A DNA stretch of 64,000 bases, from positions 37,918,360 through 37,982,359 of the forward strand of contig JAPFBE010000003.1 of assembly GCA_034336665.1 (NCBI GenBank), in the 5' to 3' direction. Both the position numbers and the translations under genes were made by a program. The DNA is from Luscinia megarhynchos (lineage: Eukaryota; Chordata; Aves; Passeriformes; Turdidae). The notes under the pieces are model-generated. The model had not been told where the DNA came from and ran no database searches. It saw only the letters and a list, made by a program, of their open reading frames with translations. Positions 1 to 17,344 of this stretch are shown here, one piece after another; position 1 is the stretch's first letter, and every line of letters starts with the position of its first letter.

Positions 1-1194
1 ACAAAGCAACACATAGAGTCATTCTGAAGAATGTTCATCTTTCTTTACACCTTGGACTTGTTAAAAAAATGTGATGCAGATTTCTGTTTTCAAAGCATAA
101 AATACTACATCAGGGAGCTTAAGTACTATCACACGTAAGGCATTAATGGTACAACCAAGCATGGACTTCTTTACCCAGAGCATGCTCCTGTTTAACCCTG
201 TGCAGTCAATACATGTGGCCAGCATTCCTGCATTCATATTGGTAAGCTGACTCTTCTGAATATGGAACACATTTCTAAAATACTTGCAAACAGTGCAGAC
301 AAGTCCATTTTTTTCCCAAAGTTGACTGACTGTCTTTTCATTACTAAGTCTGTAGATCAGATTGAATTGATCATTTTGCAATGTTTCTTTATCTCCATAT
401 TGGTGCTTTTGTCTGTACAGTCTCTGTTTATAGTCTTTTTTCATACATAAAAGCTTCATCTTCTCATAAGCAAATGAATTTTCAAAATGAAGAATCAGTG
501 ACATATCATTACTGTATGATTTAAGTCACTAAATTAAAAAGGATTAAAAGATTGTGTTCAGACTGGAAGTGTGGGGTTTTTCTGCTGTTGTAAATCAGTT
601 TTTCAGCAGCTCAGTAACAGGAAAATGGCACAGGGGGTTGAGGTTTCAACAGAGGAGCAGAGCATTGGCATGTTTTAAGGTTTTTCTTTCCTTTTTCTCC
701 TGGCTGGGAAACTGGCTGGTGAGAGTTGGTTTGGGAAAGTAAAATAGATTGCTCACTCAGGGACAAGCAAGAAACCCCATGAAACCATTCAGGATTTGAT
801 CTTTTAGTTGATTGCGGTCCTGTCTGCCAGCTGCTTCCCAGAGGTGTTAACAACTTTGTCCTTGCATTTCTGGACAATTTTTAATCCTTTCTAGTTTCAC
901 TGAAACAATAATATAAAGCACTTGGAAAACCCTGATCGCATGCAGTATTTTACAAATACCTTAATAGTGAAAGATAAGAGAAATAAAAAGCTGACTGGTC
1001 AATTCAAATACCCGTGCCCTGCAGAAATATGCAGCTTTGTGATTTTATGAGTGAAGGTAAGCAGGGACAGAAACAGGCATGGTAACATTTCCATAGCTAA
1101 GGAAGAGGTCATTACTTTATGGACAGTCACTCACAGAGCCGTGGTAAGGAAGGCTGCCTTTCAGCGTGCAGCACAACAGAGTGAAATGACACAG

Positions 1195-1400
1195 CAGCGC
1201 CAGAAGGCGACTTCGTTTTGCCGGCGAATAGGAGAATCAATCCTTTTGCCGGCGCAGCGAGAGGTTGTCACAGTCCGTGCTCCCCGGGGTGGGCGCTCCG
1301 CCGCCGCCTGATGTTCCAGATGTGCCCGAGGAGCACGACCCCCATCTAGCGGCTGCTGGAAAGGAAGGGAAAGGGAGCGTGCCCCTGCCTGACATCTGCC
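1195..1400. other. Isolated CpG-rich island within a NALCN intron
   Basis: Roughly twenty CpG dinucleotides fall in about 200 bases, in a window where CpG is otherwise rare. The island includes a run of CCG/CGC near 1295-1312 and an exact 11-base direct repeat, TTTTGCCGGCG, at 1216-1226 and 1244-1254. No protein family is recognisable in any frame; the overlapping frames are not supported by codon use or splice signals. It could be an internal promoter or enhancer, the first exon of a non-coding transcript, or a GC-rich fragment of a mobile element. The sequence alone does not decide. Confidence 0.5.
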
Positions 1401-3723
1401 ATCGCGTTTCGTACTTGGAAATGGGTAGTGCTTTGAGATTGTTGTAACAACGCATGGATTTTGACTGGCCTGAAATGTCCTAATTAAAAAGAAAAACAAG
1501 AAATTAAAAAAGCAAAGTTTTTGCGTTTGTTTTAGATTAAATGGCCCTCCTGTAGATTTTCTTTCTCAGCAGCTTCACAGCAGGCACAAGAAAACTGAGA
1601 GAATCCTAATTTGGTAAGCCAATGTAGTCAGTAAACATAAATTAGACATGCAGAAATTGCTGGTGTTGATACATATCTATACTTAGTTTTCAGTTTTTGC
1701 ATCTCACTTGGAATAGCTACACATAGCACAAAGATATTAATTAATGAAAAACAACTCCTCAGTACCATACATTCTCTTCCTCAGATAATATGGGCTTTTG
1801 AATCAAGAAGCAAGAATGCATCGTTGAGTTAGGAGGAAAGGGTTCTGTTTCCAGACTCAGTGAATCTTCTATGTGACCTTTAGCTCTGCTCCTTTAATTC
1901 TGCTATTATAAAACTACACCGTTTTTCAGTACACTCCCTTTCTCATTATGTCCATTTGCAGAATGGACTGGTTATAGAAAGAGATGATGTCACAGAAACA
2001 AGCAGAAAATCTTGAGTATTTACAAAATGTGCATAAATATAAAATACAGCACGTTAAAGACCATCCCTGCATATTAATACTATTTTCCTGTTAACTTTGA
2101 GTCCCTTAAAAAAATTGCACACTTTCTATATTCCTCAGTTATTTAAAAGATAAAGTTTTGTCAGGATAGGTGGTTTTACTCCCCTAAGAAAAATCATCAC
2201 CTTTTTCCCTGGCTCTTCTAATTTTTTTTTCCCCTGGTATTCATTCATTCATGCTCTATTCATCTGTAGAGCATGAAAGGCAGTTACCTTGCTTCCTGAC
2301 CAGGAATGGATACTATTAGAATTTTCTTTTATTGCAATTATTTAGGTGTTAAAGCAACTATTTTCTCCAAGTCCCTTCAGACAAATGTTCCCATCTTCCA
2401 GATCTGAAAGGCACATGTATTGAAGAAGAAATAAACACCCTACACTTTGATGCTGAATCCCCATATACTAAACATACAATAAATATCAGTAAAGATACAG
2501 TTGGTCTCTGATTGCTGTCTTTTCTTCTCAACATTATGGAGCAAGTGAAAATGTCACATAAATTAGACAAGATTCAATCTCTTTCCCTGTATTTTACTAA
2601 GTATTTCATTTTCTGAACATTTTTTTAATATTAACCATGTTATAGCTGTAAAGTTTTTCCAAAGGTAAAAATGTTTCTTGCTTAGATAAAATTAGTCATT
2701 TGAGATTGATACAGGTTATGATGTTGATTTGAGTTTTAATCTCTACTGAGAAGTGTTTTACTTCTTTTTTTTTTGTTAAACTATCATTATGTTTTAAGGA
2801 ATTATTTTATCATAGCATTAAAATGAAGTTTATTAGACAAGTTCAAAAAAACCAACAAAAACTTCAAAGCATGTTACTTTATTTTACCTCTTTTTTTGTC
2901 AAGAAGTTCTTCCCAAATTAATATTGAATGCCGTCAAAGTTTAACCATTTAGTGAAATAAATAGAAAAAATTATAATAGATATTTGCTAGATATTTTTGT
3001 ATCTCAAATTCAGCAAGTTGCCCATGCCAACATGCTTAAGCTGATGAGCAGTGTCATAAAAACCATGTGTTTAACTCTCCTCATGATTCAAAGTATTTTT
3101 TCATGGCTGAAAAGTCTCACTGATGCCTGCAGTTATATTGCATAAATCATAATCCTAATAATGATTCAGGACTTTGACAAGAGGTGTTGTGAAGTAGAAG
3201 GGCCTGTTGTGTATTGAATAGCCAGGCCCTGCAAGTCCTCATTCCCTGTGACACCCATATTCCTGCTGCTGAGGGATCTGTGTTCTGATATGCCCTAACC
3301 ACGAGACTCTTAGCACTAGCTGTCATTACCTAAGCCCTTTGAACTAGTAGGAAAAGACACTATGTCACTGATAGAATACAGACATCTGTGGAAAACAATA
3401 AATTTGCCATTTGAACTGAGGGGCATATGTTAGGTTTCATTTATGGCAGCATTCCCATGCCTGGTTTTTTGGGATGTATCCTACCATCGCTTAAAATTTT
3501 CATACTTTCTCACCCTCCATATGGCTTTGAACATGGTGAGAAAAACAAAGTATGTTGCTGTGAGAGGAGAGTCTTTTAATAACTTACTCATTGGCTTTAG
3601 GAAGATGTAGTCCAAAATTAAAGAAATAATCAGAAAAAACAGAAGTGTAAAAACATGCAGTAACGTAGATGTTAACTAAGAATTACTTTTTTTTTTTGAA
3701 GACAAAACATTTCATGGTGTTGC

Positions 3724-3751
3724 ATCCCTTATTCTGTATCCCTTATTCTGT
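3724..3751. repeat. Two-copy 14-base tandem repeat
   Basis: The unit ATCCCTTATTCTGT occurs twice, head to tail and without mismatch. It is a simple local slippage or duplication in intron sequence with no apparent function. Confidence 0.9.
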
Positions 3752-4868
3752 ATAAAAGAGGATTTCCAGAGATAGTGAACAGCATAGTTCCTGACATCAG
3801 TAATGAATGTTTTATTCCTTTCTAGTCACGTATGTTAAGAAAGAATGTATATTCTTAAGAGATATTGCTTTCCAATAGCTTTAAGAACACCTCTACCAGT
3901 TATACGCTATAGAAACATTTTTACTTTGGAGTCACATTTTTGTCCATTCACAGTATTGCTTTACTGTGGCAGATGGCCCAGTGATGTGTTATAAAGACTT
4001 TGCATGACATCCCCTCTATTTTACTTATCTTCACTGTGACTTTCCCATTGGTAATGACTAATGACAGTTTCCTAGCCAGCAACTTTTAATAGATTCCTTT
4101 TTTCCCCTTAATCTCTGCCTGTCCTCAACAGCCCTGTTTTGTTCAATAATTTAATCAGTTCAGCAACAGTATATTATTAGACAATTGAAGCATTACTTTT
4201 TGAATTTTTGAAATGTAAAATACTCATGAAGTAATCACTGATGAATATTTCAGAATTGATATAGACCACTTTTTCTTCTAGAGAAATAGAAAGGCTTTTC
4301 CTTTCCTTTTATTTGCATTTCTTTCCCTTGGTCCTGAGAACTATATGCAGTAAAAAGAAAGGAATCCAATAACTAAAAAACTAACAGTCTTGCATACCCA
4401 CCATGCCCATCTTAAACATTTTACAAGTACCTATCAAAAGTAGGTGTTATATAGAAAAAATTCAAATTTTTCCTCTCTCATCAGTGAAGATTTATCTACA
4501 GAAGGGACACCCTGAGACAAAGCTGATTCCAGATTCCTCCCATCCCTGTTAGCAGACAGAAGGATATTTTTGTTGCAAATTCAAGGGAAAAAAAAACAAC
4601 AGCACAGAGCTCCTTATAGGCTGGTGTGATTTTTTGGGAAACTCCTGGACTCAGGAATTTCTGTCCAGAGCCACTTCTTCCTCTGTGAGAATGATCAGAG
4701 AGTCAGCTTTCTATCTTTATGTTGCTAGCAGCTGCTGTGTTTTGCTAAGGGCAGTGCTCCTCCTGCTCCCTCTCTTTTATTGAAGACTTTCCATGAAATG
4801 AAGCAATAGTGGAGCAGAGCTAGCGGGTGGCTGTAGGACAATTCTGTGATTTCACAGCAGTTTGTGAG

Positions 4869-4894
4869 ATTTCACAGTTTAATTTCACAGTTTA
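4869..4894. repeat. Two-copy 13-base tandem repeat
   Basis: The unit ATTTCACAGTTTA is repeated exactly twice. A third related ATTTCACAG lies just upstream near 4850. Local duplication in an intron; no function inferred. Confidence 0.9.
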
Positions 4895-5629
4895 ATTGTG
4901 TTTCTTCTTGGAACAAAAATTTGCTTTAAACAAGAATTACTTACAAGCCATAACCAGTTTATATTTTGAAGCTTTCATTGCAGAGATAAGGAGGATGGCC
5001 AAAATGGCTAAAGCATATTACCACTCACACATTAGAGTAGTGTTACAGCTGTTATTCAGAAGTGGTTTCTGCACAAAAAGGTCTCTTGTAACTCTCCTTT
5101 CATCTTCTCTCCACCCCCTCAGAGTGATATAGCAAGATCAACTTGCTTTTTTAAGGCAACATATGCATGTTAATGCAGCTACTACCTGAATTTCAGAACA
5201 GTTCAGTAGCTTGCTGTACATGCTTACCTGCACTTGCTAGGCACCTTCTTGGTGTATTGCTGCTTGCTCAGTGTTCCTGATATTAAAAGTGATTTCTTTA
5301 ACCTGCTGAGTGTTGTTCCATGTTAAATCTGTCTTTTTTCATGGAAGCTGCTGAATGCAAATGATGGGAGAAATTCTGCCTTTGGAGGTATTTGCATACT
5401 GCCAGTGCACCCTTCTAAGGGATTATACGTGTCTGTCCAGGGAGGGAAGGGAATCAGTCTGATTTGATACAAAACCAATGTATATTCAGTTGCAAAAGGA
5501 AGAAATGTGGAAATTCACCTGAAAATCTTCTCTTTGAAGGAGGAGAGCTGACACCATTTAGAAAAAATAAAAATAGGATAGATAAAAGTTTGTTGTTTGC
5601 TGATACTGAAAACTTTCAGGGAGGTTTAA

Positions 5630-8791
<3,162 letters not shown>

Positions 8792-11635
8792 TGACATTGC
8801 TTTTTAATAAATCAGCGTGTGTAACCAGCATCACTCAAATGTTGCCATAAGGAAATTATGCTGAGAAATAGCTACAATAGTTCTAGGCATATTTTTTTAA
8901 TCCATTGCTTTTTGCAGTATAGACTTGTTCTTGAAAATCACAGACCACAGATCAACAAATAAGGATGTACCACACCCAAAGGAAGAAGATTAGAAAAATT
9001 CTTCCTGAAAAGGTTCTGTTTTGTGTGCTTATGAGAGAAAGATTTAAGACTTATATATAAATCTTTAAATAAGATATAAAATAAAATAGTTATCTTATTC
9101 TATCTCTCAGAATTTATATACAAATATATTCCATTCCTAGGATATTTGCAACATAAATGCTTGTTTATTAAATGCAAAATACAATAACATATGCCAAGAA
9201 GCATGACTAATCATAATAAACACGGAAATACCTAATTTCTCTTGTTCCCTTGTGAAAATAGGCTCATAAAGAAAGGAGAAGCACCATGTAGAGAGCAAGC
9301 CCTACAATGTTTGAAACTTCCAGATTCGATATTGCTACTTGGATATAAATTAATTTGTAAAACTCTATCATCATTGTTTAAATAAATCCAGACTAGGATA
9401 AATAATTTTTTTATTAATGCATTTTTATAACAGAGCACTGAAAAGCAGCTCAAATTTTTATTTGCAAGTGAAATAATGTTATTTTTGGATAAAACAAATG
9501 AAATTCAGAATATAAAGCCAAATCTACTATAGCATTTTCTGGCAATTTTGGTTATGTTTGATTTAATGTGTAAGCTAAAATACATGTTCTTGTTGGCAGC
9601 ATGTACATTGCTGAACCCCAAGCTGGCAAGCACCTCCAATCCCCTCCACAAGCTGTTCATTCTCAAATATCTCTACTTTGCCAAACCACTGCCATATATT
9701 TGATTATAGCATATGTCATAACAGATAATTTATCGTCCCAAATTTAATTCTTGATTTTGACAGCAACAGGAACATTATTTGTGCTGTTCTCTAGCAGCAG
9801 TCTCAGGTATGTGAATAAAATGTAGCTGAACTCAAAATGAAAAGAAATTCTGATGAAAATTAAGATACTGTCTGGATTACCTGCTCTGCCTTTGCGGTAT
9901 TGCTTTTTTGCCCCTTTTAGGAATTATGTGAACACAGTAAATCGTGTTCCAGTGGACGTAAACCTCATGCATTCAACATTTTATATTTGCGACTCAACTA
10001 GCAGTTTTCTTCTTGTTCTTCATCCTTTCGTGAAATAAGGGAAGCTCTGAAACAGTGCTTTAGTGCCTCGTTAAGACATTAAACTGCATTAACTCCATTA
10101 GGTGTACATTAGTCCAATAGTCCATTAACTATATGAAAGTTTTCATTAGGAAGTTTATCCTTCATGGCATTATTGTCTCTGGCAGCAAATAAGCTGTATT
10201 GAGTTGGTGGTGTCATCATGGAGGCAGTAAACAGGATTGCTGTTCTGTGTTTTATGTGTCTTATGCACACTCTAGCTGTTAGATATCAGAAATAAGAGTT
10301 GAGCAGTAAGACTTGCTTTGTATAATTTGGAACTTCCCTGCATTAGATAGCTCTGCATTAATAAACAAGAGTATTCCATGTGATGTAATATTTTTTGTGG
10401 TTTTTTAACTGCAGCTCTATATATTAGGGTGGTCTAATGATTTTTAAATGTTCTGAGAAATGGATTTTTTGTTCTCCATCAGATCATAATGTGAGAATTG
10501 CAGAAAGAAGATAGTCTTACCCTTCCTCATTGCTCTACTTCTCCCTCACAACTTGCCTGAGCTGGCACAGTATTTATGCACTTGTTCAGGGAATGGAATC
10601 AAAGTTGGCAGGGGGAAAGGAGTGAATTTGTTATTGATCAGACTCCCTGCAGCTGCATAAATGTTTTTTCTGACACAAAAAAGAGGCCAGAACATTAGTG
10701 GAAGCAGTCTAGGAATGTGAAAGCTGCTTCCTTCAGCAGTAGTGAGCTATAAAGCATGACTACAATAAATTTCAATCCAGTTTCTCTTAAAAGACTTATG
10801 AAAATTACTATAAAAATCAGTTACATAATTTTTTGGTGTTTCTTGTTTTGTATTGGTCCAATATCAGAGAGGTGGCTGGTCTGCTAGCCTGTGCAGTCAG
10901 ATCCTAGGCACCCCTAAAATACTCAACACTGGTGGCTTCCCACCACCCAGCTTCTTCTGTACAGCTCTCAGATTTATTCTTAGACACACTATATTTATGT
11001 ATATTTGTATATGTCTGCATGTCCCATACACACATTTAAAGATTCATTCTAACTACTTATAGGACAAAGATGGGGTGCAGAAATGTGGAATACAGAGGTC
11101 ATAGGTGGTGTGGACATACATTTTTCCATGGCCATGGATAGGTTCAGCTACCTGTGGGATCTAATAGGGTGCAGAGGTGGTGTGTGATGGTTGTGGTATA
11201 GCAATAACAGCTGAGGATATTACGGAGAGAAACTAAATAGAGGTACCAACTATTTAAACAACAGCTCAGCAAAGATTTGAATGAAAGCAGCAAGCCCTAT
11301 CTATTGCCCAATTTCAAAGACTTGTGCTTCTGAGATTTGTGGGCTTGGAGGGTAAATTCTGCTAGAAAATGCTTGTCAAGTTAACTGGAGGAAGTATTTC
11401 ACACATTTGAGATTAAAGACCTGTCTAGTGCCAAGCACTGCAACCATGAGTTGCTGATGGCACTGGGGACATCTCTGCAATTCCTGCAGTTCATACTCAT
11501 ATATTTCCCTGACATGGACCAGAGATTTTGAAGGGGCTGTCCTGTGCTATCCATTTATTTAGACACGAGAATGTAATATATAAACTAACTTCCACTGCCT
11601 TGGTGCCCTGCAAGAGCATTAACATCCTCTTTCAC

Positions 11636-11850
11636 AGACAGGACCAGAAGCAATGGGCACAACATGAAACAATGGGAAGTTCTCTCTGAACACCAAGAAA
11701 CAGTTTTTTACTTTGAGGGTGACTAAGTGCTGGCAAGGAAAATGGTGCCCAGGGAAATGGTGGAGTTTCCATCTTTGGAAATATTTTCAGCTGCCCTGGA
11801 AAACTGGATTTCAGTGTCCCTGCTTGAGTGATTTTGGTAGCATGAAGACC
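11636..11850 (+). mobile_element. CR1 LINE 3' fragment, diverged
   Basis: The + strand carries the degenerate 3' end of CR1 ORF2. It includes a block equivalent to the CR1 'dispersed Arg-Gly-Asn ... lys-phe-phe ... His-Trp' region, then a CCATCTTTGGAAATATTTTC-like segment, then a CTGCTTGAG-like tail. The 124-codon frame on the opposite strand (11632-12006) is an antisense shadow of this element. The terminal octamer repeat is not preserved, and boundaries are approximate. Confidence 0.6.
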
Positions 11851-13214
11851 TGAGCCTGGTGTACAAGGGTTGTGTGATTCGTGGGGAAGGTATAGGGCTA
11901 TTGGAGGATTGATTGCATGGAATAAAACTGTTCCACACTTCACCTCACATGGGCAGAATAGATTTAGACTTAAGCTAGTGTGTTTCTTCAACCTGTCTTC
12001 CTCCATTTTTGTGGGCTCCCCACCAGAAGATGCTGAGAGTTGGGCAGGTGTTCTGGCACACTGAGGAATTATGATTTGGGAACAAAACAGGACAAGACAA
12101 ACTCATGGTGTAAATATATCCCCAGTGGGTTGGCAAAGGCTGTTATTTAGGGAACCTTCTACTTCTTAAGTACAGTTCCTACAACCATATGTACAGGCTG
12201 TGGCTGACCATCACCTTTCCCTCCTCCACTGCATTAACTAGGGTGAGTAACTGCTTGCCTTTAAGCTTTACACATAAAAATGTTGGTGAGATTGCTGATT
12301 AAAAAACAAGTATTTCTTGCTTAGCAAAAGAAAATAAGAACAATTTCTAAGAGAAATTGTAAATGAGAACTTGCAAATGCCATGGTAGATACTAACTTCT
12401 GTGTTTAAAGTGATCAGCTATACCATGAATGTTCCGTTTCTCTTTGTTAGGAATTCCTACAAGTAGATACTTCAGTGTGTTTGGACCTTAGGAACTGACC
12501 CTGATTTTATTTGGGAAGAAAAACTCTAAACAATTGCTGATTAAAAACCAAAGGCTGACAAGGCTTGATGCGCTTGATATTTGGCTGTCAAATTTGCTGT
12601 ATTATAAGCAAATTTGAGATGGCTTCTTACCTTCTTCCAGGCAACACATGCAAAGAGTATCTGCAAAACAAAAGAGATGGCTATGAGACTTGTAAGCTGA
12701 CAATTATTTTGGCAGGATATTAGCTTTGAAACCTAACTCTGGCAGAAAGTACATATTATTAATAAGTTTGGGAGTGAAAGAACTCAGCTAAACCCCATGT
12801 CCTTTAATTCTTCAATTGTTTTAGGATATATATCCTGACAAGCTACAGAAAAACTGCGGTACTGTCTCAGTAGGCAACTGTGGAGTACGTGGAAAAAATG
12901 AAGCATAGTACTGAATTTGGAAGAGAATGGGGGCTTTTGTTTCTTTAATAAAACCTTAAGCCTTTCTTAAACATGTTGATGTTGCAGAGTTTTAATGGCT
13001 ACATTGGACTGCTGCGGGATATGGCTCCAGAATTCTGCCCTACATATGATTCTGACAGTAAATGTTATAAGTAATTGTTTAAAGTCTGTGTTGCATCCCC
13101 AGCAGACTCATCCTCTTTTCTCTTAAAAGGCATTAAAACCAATTTAAAATTTAAGTCCACAGGACAGCTAATATAAATTATGTAGCATTCCTGACTGAGA
13201 ACCAAAGTCACAGG

Positions 13215-13394
13215 CAAAACTTGTGAAACACGTTTTACAGGCTGCCAGGAAGGTCGTGGAGACTCCATCTCTGGAGACATTCAAAACTCAAGGAACACAT
13301 TCCTGTGTTACTGTTCTAGGTGACCCTGACTTGACAGGGGGGTTGGACTGAATGATCTTCATAAGTCCCTTCCATTCATAACTATTCTGTGATT
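13215..13394 (+). mobile_element. CR1 LINE 3' end
   Basis: The sequence runs from a block encoding the CR1 ORF2 carboxy end (CTGCCAGGAAGGTCGTGGAG) through the 3' UTR signature TTGGACTGAATGATCTTCAT to the terminal octamer ATTCTGTG at 13384-13391. This is the normal, 5'-truncated form of an avian CR1 insertion, here in the same orientation as NALCN. Confidence 0.85.
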
Positions 13395-13829
13395 GATTTT
13401 CTGAGAACATACTAGTGCCTTTCTCGAGATGGCATCTGTGAATATTTGGTAATAATTTTATGGGAAAAATAATGCATACCTTTTTTTCCTCCCCGCTCTC
13501 TGTAAGAATGAGCCTACTTCAAATGGGATAGAAAAACACTGTCTGACCTCTGGATGCTCTTTACTTCACATGTATCAAATGACAAGCCTCAAACCTATTC
13601 AAAATTTAAGAATCCTTCACAAATGTCCATAAATGGTAGATTAATGTCTGTGGGGGCACGCGCAGCATGTTTGTTCATGATGCAGGATTGGGAAGGAAAC
13701 AGTTAAGGACAGAGCTGGTATTCAGGGGGAAGTAAGCAGGCCTGGGGTAAGGACCAGCAGGGACATTACCTTAAATTCACTGAGGACAGGCTGCACTTCA
13801 GGAGGAACCAGCAACATAAACTGAGGCTG

Positions 13830-14060
13830 GGCTTTGCTGAAAAGGCCCTGGAAGTCCCAGTAGACAGCATGCTGAACAGGAGCCAGCAGCCTTCCCTGGT
13901 AACAGAGGAGGTCAACAGGATCCTGGGTTATTGTGTGGAAGGAATGGTCTCCTGTGGCTCAGCATGGGTAAGCCTGAATCCAGATACTGTGTCTGGTTTT
14001 GGGTCCCTGGTACAAAATGAATACTGTCAAGTCAACTCAAATTCAACAAAGGGGCTCCAA
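13830..14060 (+). mobile_element. CR1 LINE internal ORF2 fragment
   Basis: A 66-codon plus frame (13869-14069) starts MLNRSQQ and continues with a VNRILGY segment, matching the CR1 ORF2 region after the reverse transcriptase (LxMSQQ ... KANRILG). The following DNA resembles the CR1 'GTCTGGTTTTGGG' block. There is no 3' UTR or octamer tail, so this is an internal piece separate from the 3' end at 13.2-13.4 kb, although it has the same orientation. Confidence 0.6.
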
Positions 14061-14967
14061 GGTGTTTGAGAAACTTACTGTTTTTCTGGTCTCTTTCAAT
14101 TAAAAAATGGTGAATTACAGTAGGCAAAAAAAAAAAAGTATACAGGCAAAATGTTTGGTTCTCTAGTGTTATGAGATTATCTTTTTAATTCATGACAGAA
14201 AAGAATAGTGGTTCTTACCACTTACATTTACATTTTATTTGTCCTATCTCCTCCTTCCTCCAGTTGAATGAACTGCAATCATTTCAGCCATTTGAATTCA
14301 TAACTTCTTTTATAAACGTAAACTGAAGTGGATGCCAGTTTATATTATCAGACAAGACAGGGAACTGAGGTGTCCCAGGAGTAAACTTGCTGTCCCTTCA
14401 GTTGCAGCTGCTATTCTGGTTAAGTTAACTCTGCAAAAAGAAGGCAAGCAAACAGCAGAGGATCGTAACAGCTTTATCTTCCTCATCTGAAGTAGCAGAA
14501 AGCTAAAACTGAGCACATTTTTAACAACAGCTCATCCCCAGCCAGTTTCTGAGAATTGGCCATATATTAGAGTATCCATCCCTTTAAACTATTCACCACA
14601 CTTTCACCATTTCTTTCCATACTCTATGTACATGTAGAAAACAATGGAAGTCTCTTTGGGTTTTTTTAATAATGCAAGTATTTACTATCTCCCCCTATAC
14701 AACTGAGAATAGGAAGATGGGATAGGGCTGGACTAAATTGTGTATGTTCTTCTGTTGCCAGCATGTTTAGTTTCTCTGCAGAGCCTTACATTCCTCCTCA
14801 TTTTTTAACTGTTATTACCTCACCAAAGCTAACAGTTTACTTTTAAATTTGGCATACTATGCTCCCAAATCTCAGTAAAAATAAAATAGTTTGTTTTAAG
14901 TACTGTTCCAGTGTTAGGTGAAGTGCCCAAGCTTCTGTTAACTGATTTAATTTCTAGGCTTTCTATA

Positions 14968-14989
14968 TTAGTTAGTTAGTTAGTTAGTT
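14968..14989. repeat. (TTAG)n microsatellite, 5.5 units
   Basis: A perfect tetranucleotide run in unique intron sequence. It is short and likely polymorphic, with no function inferred. Confidence 0.9.
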
Positions 14990-17344
14990 TCCAGATAAGA
15001 ACAGGGCATAAAATAAAGGTGAGGATTTTTTAAATTGCAGGCTCAGAAGTTTAGGATTTGGAATCGGTAATATTCTTCTTAATAAGCTCATATACTCAAA
15101 TAATAGACTCATTCAAATCAAAACTTAATTTTAGCAAACTGAAAGAGATTTTACTTCCACCATAAGAGAGGATCCTAGTTAATTGGAAGAAATACACGTA
15201 TATAATTTAATGAAAGCCACTGTAGGTAAGAAGGAAATAGGACAGAGTAGGCACACGTTCTGCTGTTGATTACTAAGTTACACTGAAGGTCAAATTAGTA
15301 TATAAATAGACTACCAACTTTCTGTTATTCCTGCAGTGAAAATCTCTAAGTACTCTTTGTTTCTTGTCTCTCTCTCATATTCAATATATCCATCATGAAA
15401 CTGCTAAAACACTCAACTCCTTCTCTCTGGCCATGTCTCCTCCGTCCTCTATGTTTGTTTTTTTTTCATGCCTTTGGATATTGCTTTTCATCTTTTTGTC
15501 TCCAAGTTACTCTAGAGTTCTGTAATTTTACTGAATTCTTTAACAAATTGAGATAATACATAGCATGAAGGGCTGACCTTTCTTGATGCAAAAAGGTATG
15601 CTTAAATTTCTGACACTAATCATATGCTCAAAAGTGCTGTAATAATAATAATGTCACTTGCTTTCTCAGATGATAGCTTTGTGACCTTCTATTTTTTCCT
15701 AGGTGAAGTACATATGGTTAAAAGTGTATATAGTATCTTTAATCTGTTGAAGATTTTACTGTCAGAGTACAAGTGCATATAGAGTTAGTAAGGACCACTT
15801 CCATTCATGCTGACACACCAGACACAGGGTCGTCAAGCTTTTTTTAATTATCATTCCATCTTCAGCTGTGCATTTCATTTTTGCCCAAACTATTAACATG
15901 AACAGGGAATTGCTGTCTGGCTCATTGTTTCCCACAGGAGCCACAGTGGGAAACTGTTCATAATTTTTCTGTTCATTACAAAACTGTGTATTGAGAAAGC
16001 TGAAGATGTCTTTACTTGGTGTTAGTGATACCAGCCACAGTTTCATGGAAGATATGAGTTGAATCTTTCCAGTTCAGCTTTAAATGAGAATGTGTACTTT
16101 ACAAATCTTTGCAGACAGGAAGACAAAAAGAAAAAATGTGTTCCAAATCATTTGCAGCCTCTAAAATTAATAGGAAAAGAAATATAAGACACAATGTGCC
16201 TTTAAAGGGTAAATACATGCTCAAAGAACTTTTAAAGGCTTTTTTTCTGAAAACTGGTTCTCAGTTTTTCTCTATTTGTGAATTGAGAGCTTCCTACTGA
16301 GCTTGTAGGAGTAATTCATGGTAGGCAGGAAGTTCTAACACACTACAATATGTTAAAGTAATATCAACAACAGCAAAATAATGTAGCAACGTGGGAGCCT
16401 CAGCATGCATTCATGCCAAATGGTTCATGTTGAAATGGAAAACACAAAGATTATTTTTCAGTAAGAAATGAAAATCAATCTTTTAAATCAATGCCAGTCA
16501 TAAAGAACAGTGAGAACAAATAACAAAAGACCACAAAGCACCTTTGGGAACACTTAAAAGAAAAATGCAATAAATATAAAACCATTATACCAAAATAAAA
16601 GCTTCTTTGGCCCGCATTAGGATGTGTCATAATCAGGAACCAGACTAATTTTTCATGTTGCCACTTCCAGCCACTTCTATAAAATGAAGGAAAACTTAGG
16701 TGTCTAAGTTAAAGTTCTTCAAGACACCATAATAGTGCCCATTTTTACTGCCCTCTTGTCACAGTTTAGTCTGTTTTAGGTTTAGCTACTATGCTGCAGT
16801 ATGCAAGAGTCCCTTGCAGATCCCATATCTGTCCATGCATGTTAGTTCTGCTCTGCCTCTATGATGTGCACTCTGAGGATAGGCAGGTGGGCTCCCAGGA
16901 GAGACAAGAGGGGTGTCTTGGCAAGCCCAGTGTCACTCACCTACCCAGCAGGTTAGACATAATAAGGCTACTACTCACCAGGTGGGATTCTGGAACTCCT
17001 TTGAAAAATCTCTTTGTAGATCAGCTGCCATGGAAGTAAAAACATGGTTAACCTCCTTATTTGTTTTACCTAACTGAGCAGTTTGGTGTACCACTCATCT
17101 GTGTGAGACAAAATGAGTTACAAAGGCTTTGCACAGAGCCTATAGGGTATCTCTGTCTGAATTAATGCTTGTTCAGACATAAAACCAGACCTGCATTGCT
17201 CCACACACCATTGCAATGTTCTGCTTTGATTGGCAAGGCCTGACAGAGCAAAACCCTGCCCTGGTCTGTGAGAGTAAGCATCATTATACAAAGACTAGAC
17301 TAATAAAACTCAACAGATCTAGCTTGTCCATGGGAAATGGTTGT

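Noticed and set aside
61..504. 147-codon minus frame
   Set aside because: No recognisable domain and no splice or promoter context; AT-rich intron sequence. A retrocopy could not be excluded, but nothing supports one.
1161..1499. 112-codon minus frame over the CpG island
   Set aside because: Open because GC-rich sequence has few stop codons; the translation is low-complexity Pro/Gly/Ala/Arg with no family match.
1840..1960. Possible plus-strand MIR fragment (TATGTGACCTTTAGC)
   Set aside because: One short word resembles the MIR core; no A or B box and no continuous alignment.
11632..12006. 124-codon minus frame
   Set aside because: Antisense shadow of a diverged CR1 3' end.
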